The position numbers were made by a program, and so were the translations under genes. The notes below the pieces were generated by a model. The model was not told the origin of the DNA. It did not search any database and saw only the letters and a list, made by a program, of their open reading frames with translations. A stretch of DNA of 6,175 nt from Acidobacteriaceae bacterium (GTDB lineage: Bacteria; Acidobacteriota; Terriglobia; Terriglobales; Acidobacteriaceae). The stretch covers positions 20,308 to 26,482 of the forward strand of contig PKYX01000275.1 in assembly GCA_003132825.1 (NCBI GenBank), read 5' to 3'. This document shows positions 5,746 to 6,175 of this stretch, piece after piece; the stretch's first letter is position 1, and every line of letters begins with the position of its first letter.

Positions 5746-6175
5746 TTACTTCCAGGCCAATCGCATATCTGAATTGTGCGCCGCGAACGCGATGGCCAGT
5801 GTTTTCAGCTCGTTCGCCTGAAACTGACCTTCAATCGTCTTGGTTTCATCACAGTGATCGTGCTCCGAAACGACGTGCACTTCGACAACGTGCGAGCCGG
5901 GCGCAAGGCGGATCGCTTCCGATACAGTTCCCCGTATCGGCTGGAAGGGAAGCTTACGAGCACCGGTTAGCTGTCCTCGATACGCAAGTTCGCCATCCAC
6001 CGAGATCGAGAGCGTGGCCGAGCGGAAGGAATGCTCGCCAATCGTTAACAACGTTGCCTTCGCAGCCGGCTGCGCCGGGACAGGCAACTGCACCGAGACA
6101 GTCGACTGCACTGTGGCGATCGGCTGTACGGTCGCAATCGACTGCGCGGTCGCAATCGGCTGCACCTTCGCTGAC
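5746..6175 (-). CDS. C-terminal part of a repeat-linker protein with a beta-rich end domain (5' end outside window)
   Basis: An open frame runs off the right edge and ends with TAA at 5748-5746. About 142 residues are visible. A GTG at 6165 could serve as a start, but the frame stays open beyond it and begins inside a repeat, so a partial gene is more likely. The first 40 residues or so form a hexapeptide repeat (VQPIAT, AQSIAT, VQPIAT, VQSTVS, VQLPVP, AQPAAK), a Pro/Gln-rich flexible linker. About 100 residues follow with alternating strands (SATLSISVDGELAYRGQL, IRLAPGSHVVEVHVV, KTIEGQF, LKTLAIAF). They look like a small beta-sandwich similar in style to PEGA or carboxypeptidase-regulatory-like domains. 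I do not recognise the family. Being just upstream of a PP2C phosphatase, it could be the tail of a membrane-linked kinase or an envelope protein, but nothing visible proves either. Confidence 0.7.
   Translation of the reverse strand, partial: SAKVQPIATAQSIATVQPIATVQSTVSVQLPVPAQPAAKATLLTIGEHSFRSATLSISVDGELAYRGQLTGARKLPFQPIRGTVSEAIRLAPGSHVVEVHVVSEHDHCDETKTIEGQFQANELKTLAIAFAAHNSDMRLAWK
6059..6166 (-). repeat. 18-bp tandem repeat, about six units, coding
   Basis: Six consecutive 18-base units fill this stretch, at 6059, 6077, 6095, 6113, 6131 and 6149. The right-hand units share GTCGCAATCG(G/A)CTGC on the plus strand, and units further left diverge step by step. The period is a multiple of three, so the reading frame is kept and each unit encodes one hexapeptide of the form (V/A)Q(P/S)IAT. 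The array may extend past the window edge. Confidence 0.85.

Noticed and set aside
6059..6166. Tandem repeats as a CRISPR array
   Set aside because: The units are directly adjacent, 18 bases long with no spacers, and keep a protein reading frame.

Overview
The window holds two intact gene groups facing each other, with gene remnants around the first. GC-rich coding, short start/stop overlaps and a PP2C phosphatase–FHA protein pair beside a repeat-linker protein suggest a soil-type bacterium, possibly Acidobacteriota. That placement is an inference from gene style, not from a marker gene.

Positions 1-680 are a scrap region. The window opens inside the 3' half of a tRNA-Ser(GCU) on the minus strand. 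Its variable arm and T arm fold, but its 5' half looks replaced, as in a tRNA used as an integration site. Next comes the start of a DUF5681-type protein broken by frame slips (201-367). It runs directly into the C-terminal quarter of an aldehyde dehydrogenase, which itself has a stop codon and a frame slip (352-679). Together these read as the worn edge of an old insertion or deletion.

Positions 696-3729 are a tight plus-strand operon: a DUF1537 four-carbon acid sugar kinase, an RraA/HMG-aldolase-like protein and a PdxA2-type dehydrogenase, joined by GTGA and ATGA overlaps. Kinase plus PdxA2 is the known route for D-threonate-type acids: 4-phosphorylation, then oxidation and decarboxylation to dihydroxyacetone phosphate. 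The RraA-like member is not part of that minimal route and is the least explained part. No regulator or transporter lies in the window.

Positions 3730-3982 separate the convergent groups. They hold no intact gene, only what looks like the C-terminal end of an HNH endonuclease, lying in the same frame just after the pdxA stop.

Positions 3983-6175 are on the minus strand and read right to left: the C-terminal part of a protein with a hexapeptide-repeat linker and a beta-rich end domain (cut by the window edge), a complete PP2C Ser/Thr phosphatase, and a protein with one good and one degenerate FHA domain. The phosphatase and FHA genes overlap by 20 bases. They are probably part of a phospho-threonine signalling module whose kinase may lie outside the window.
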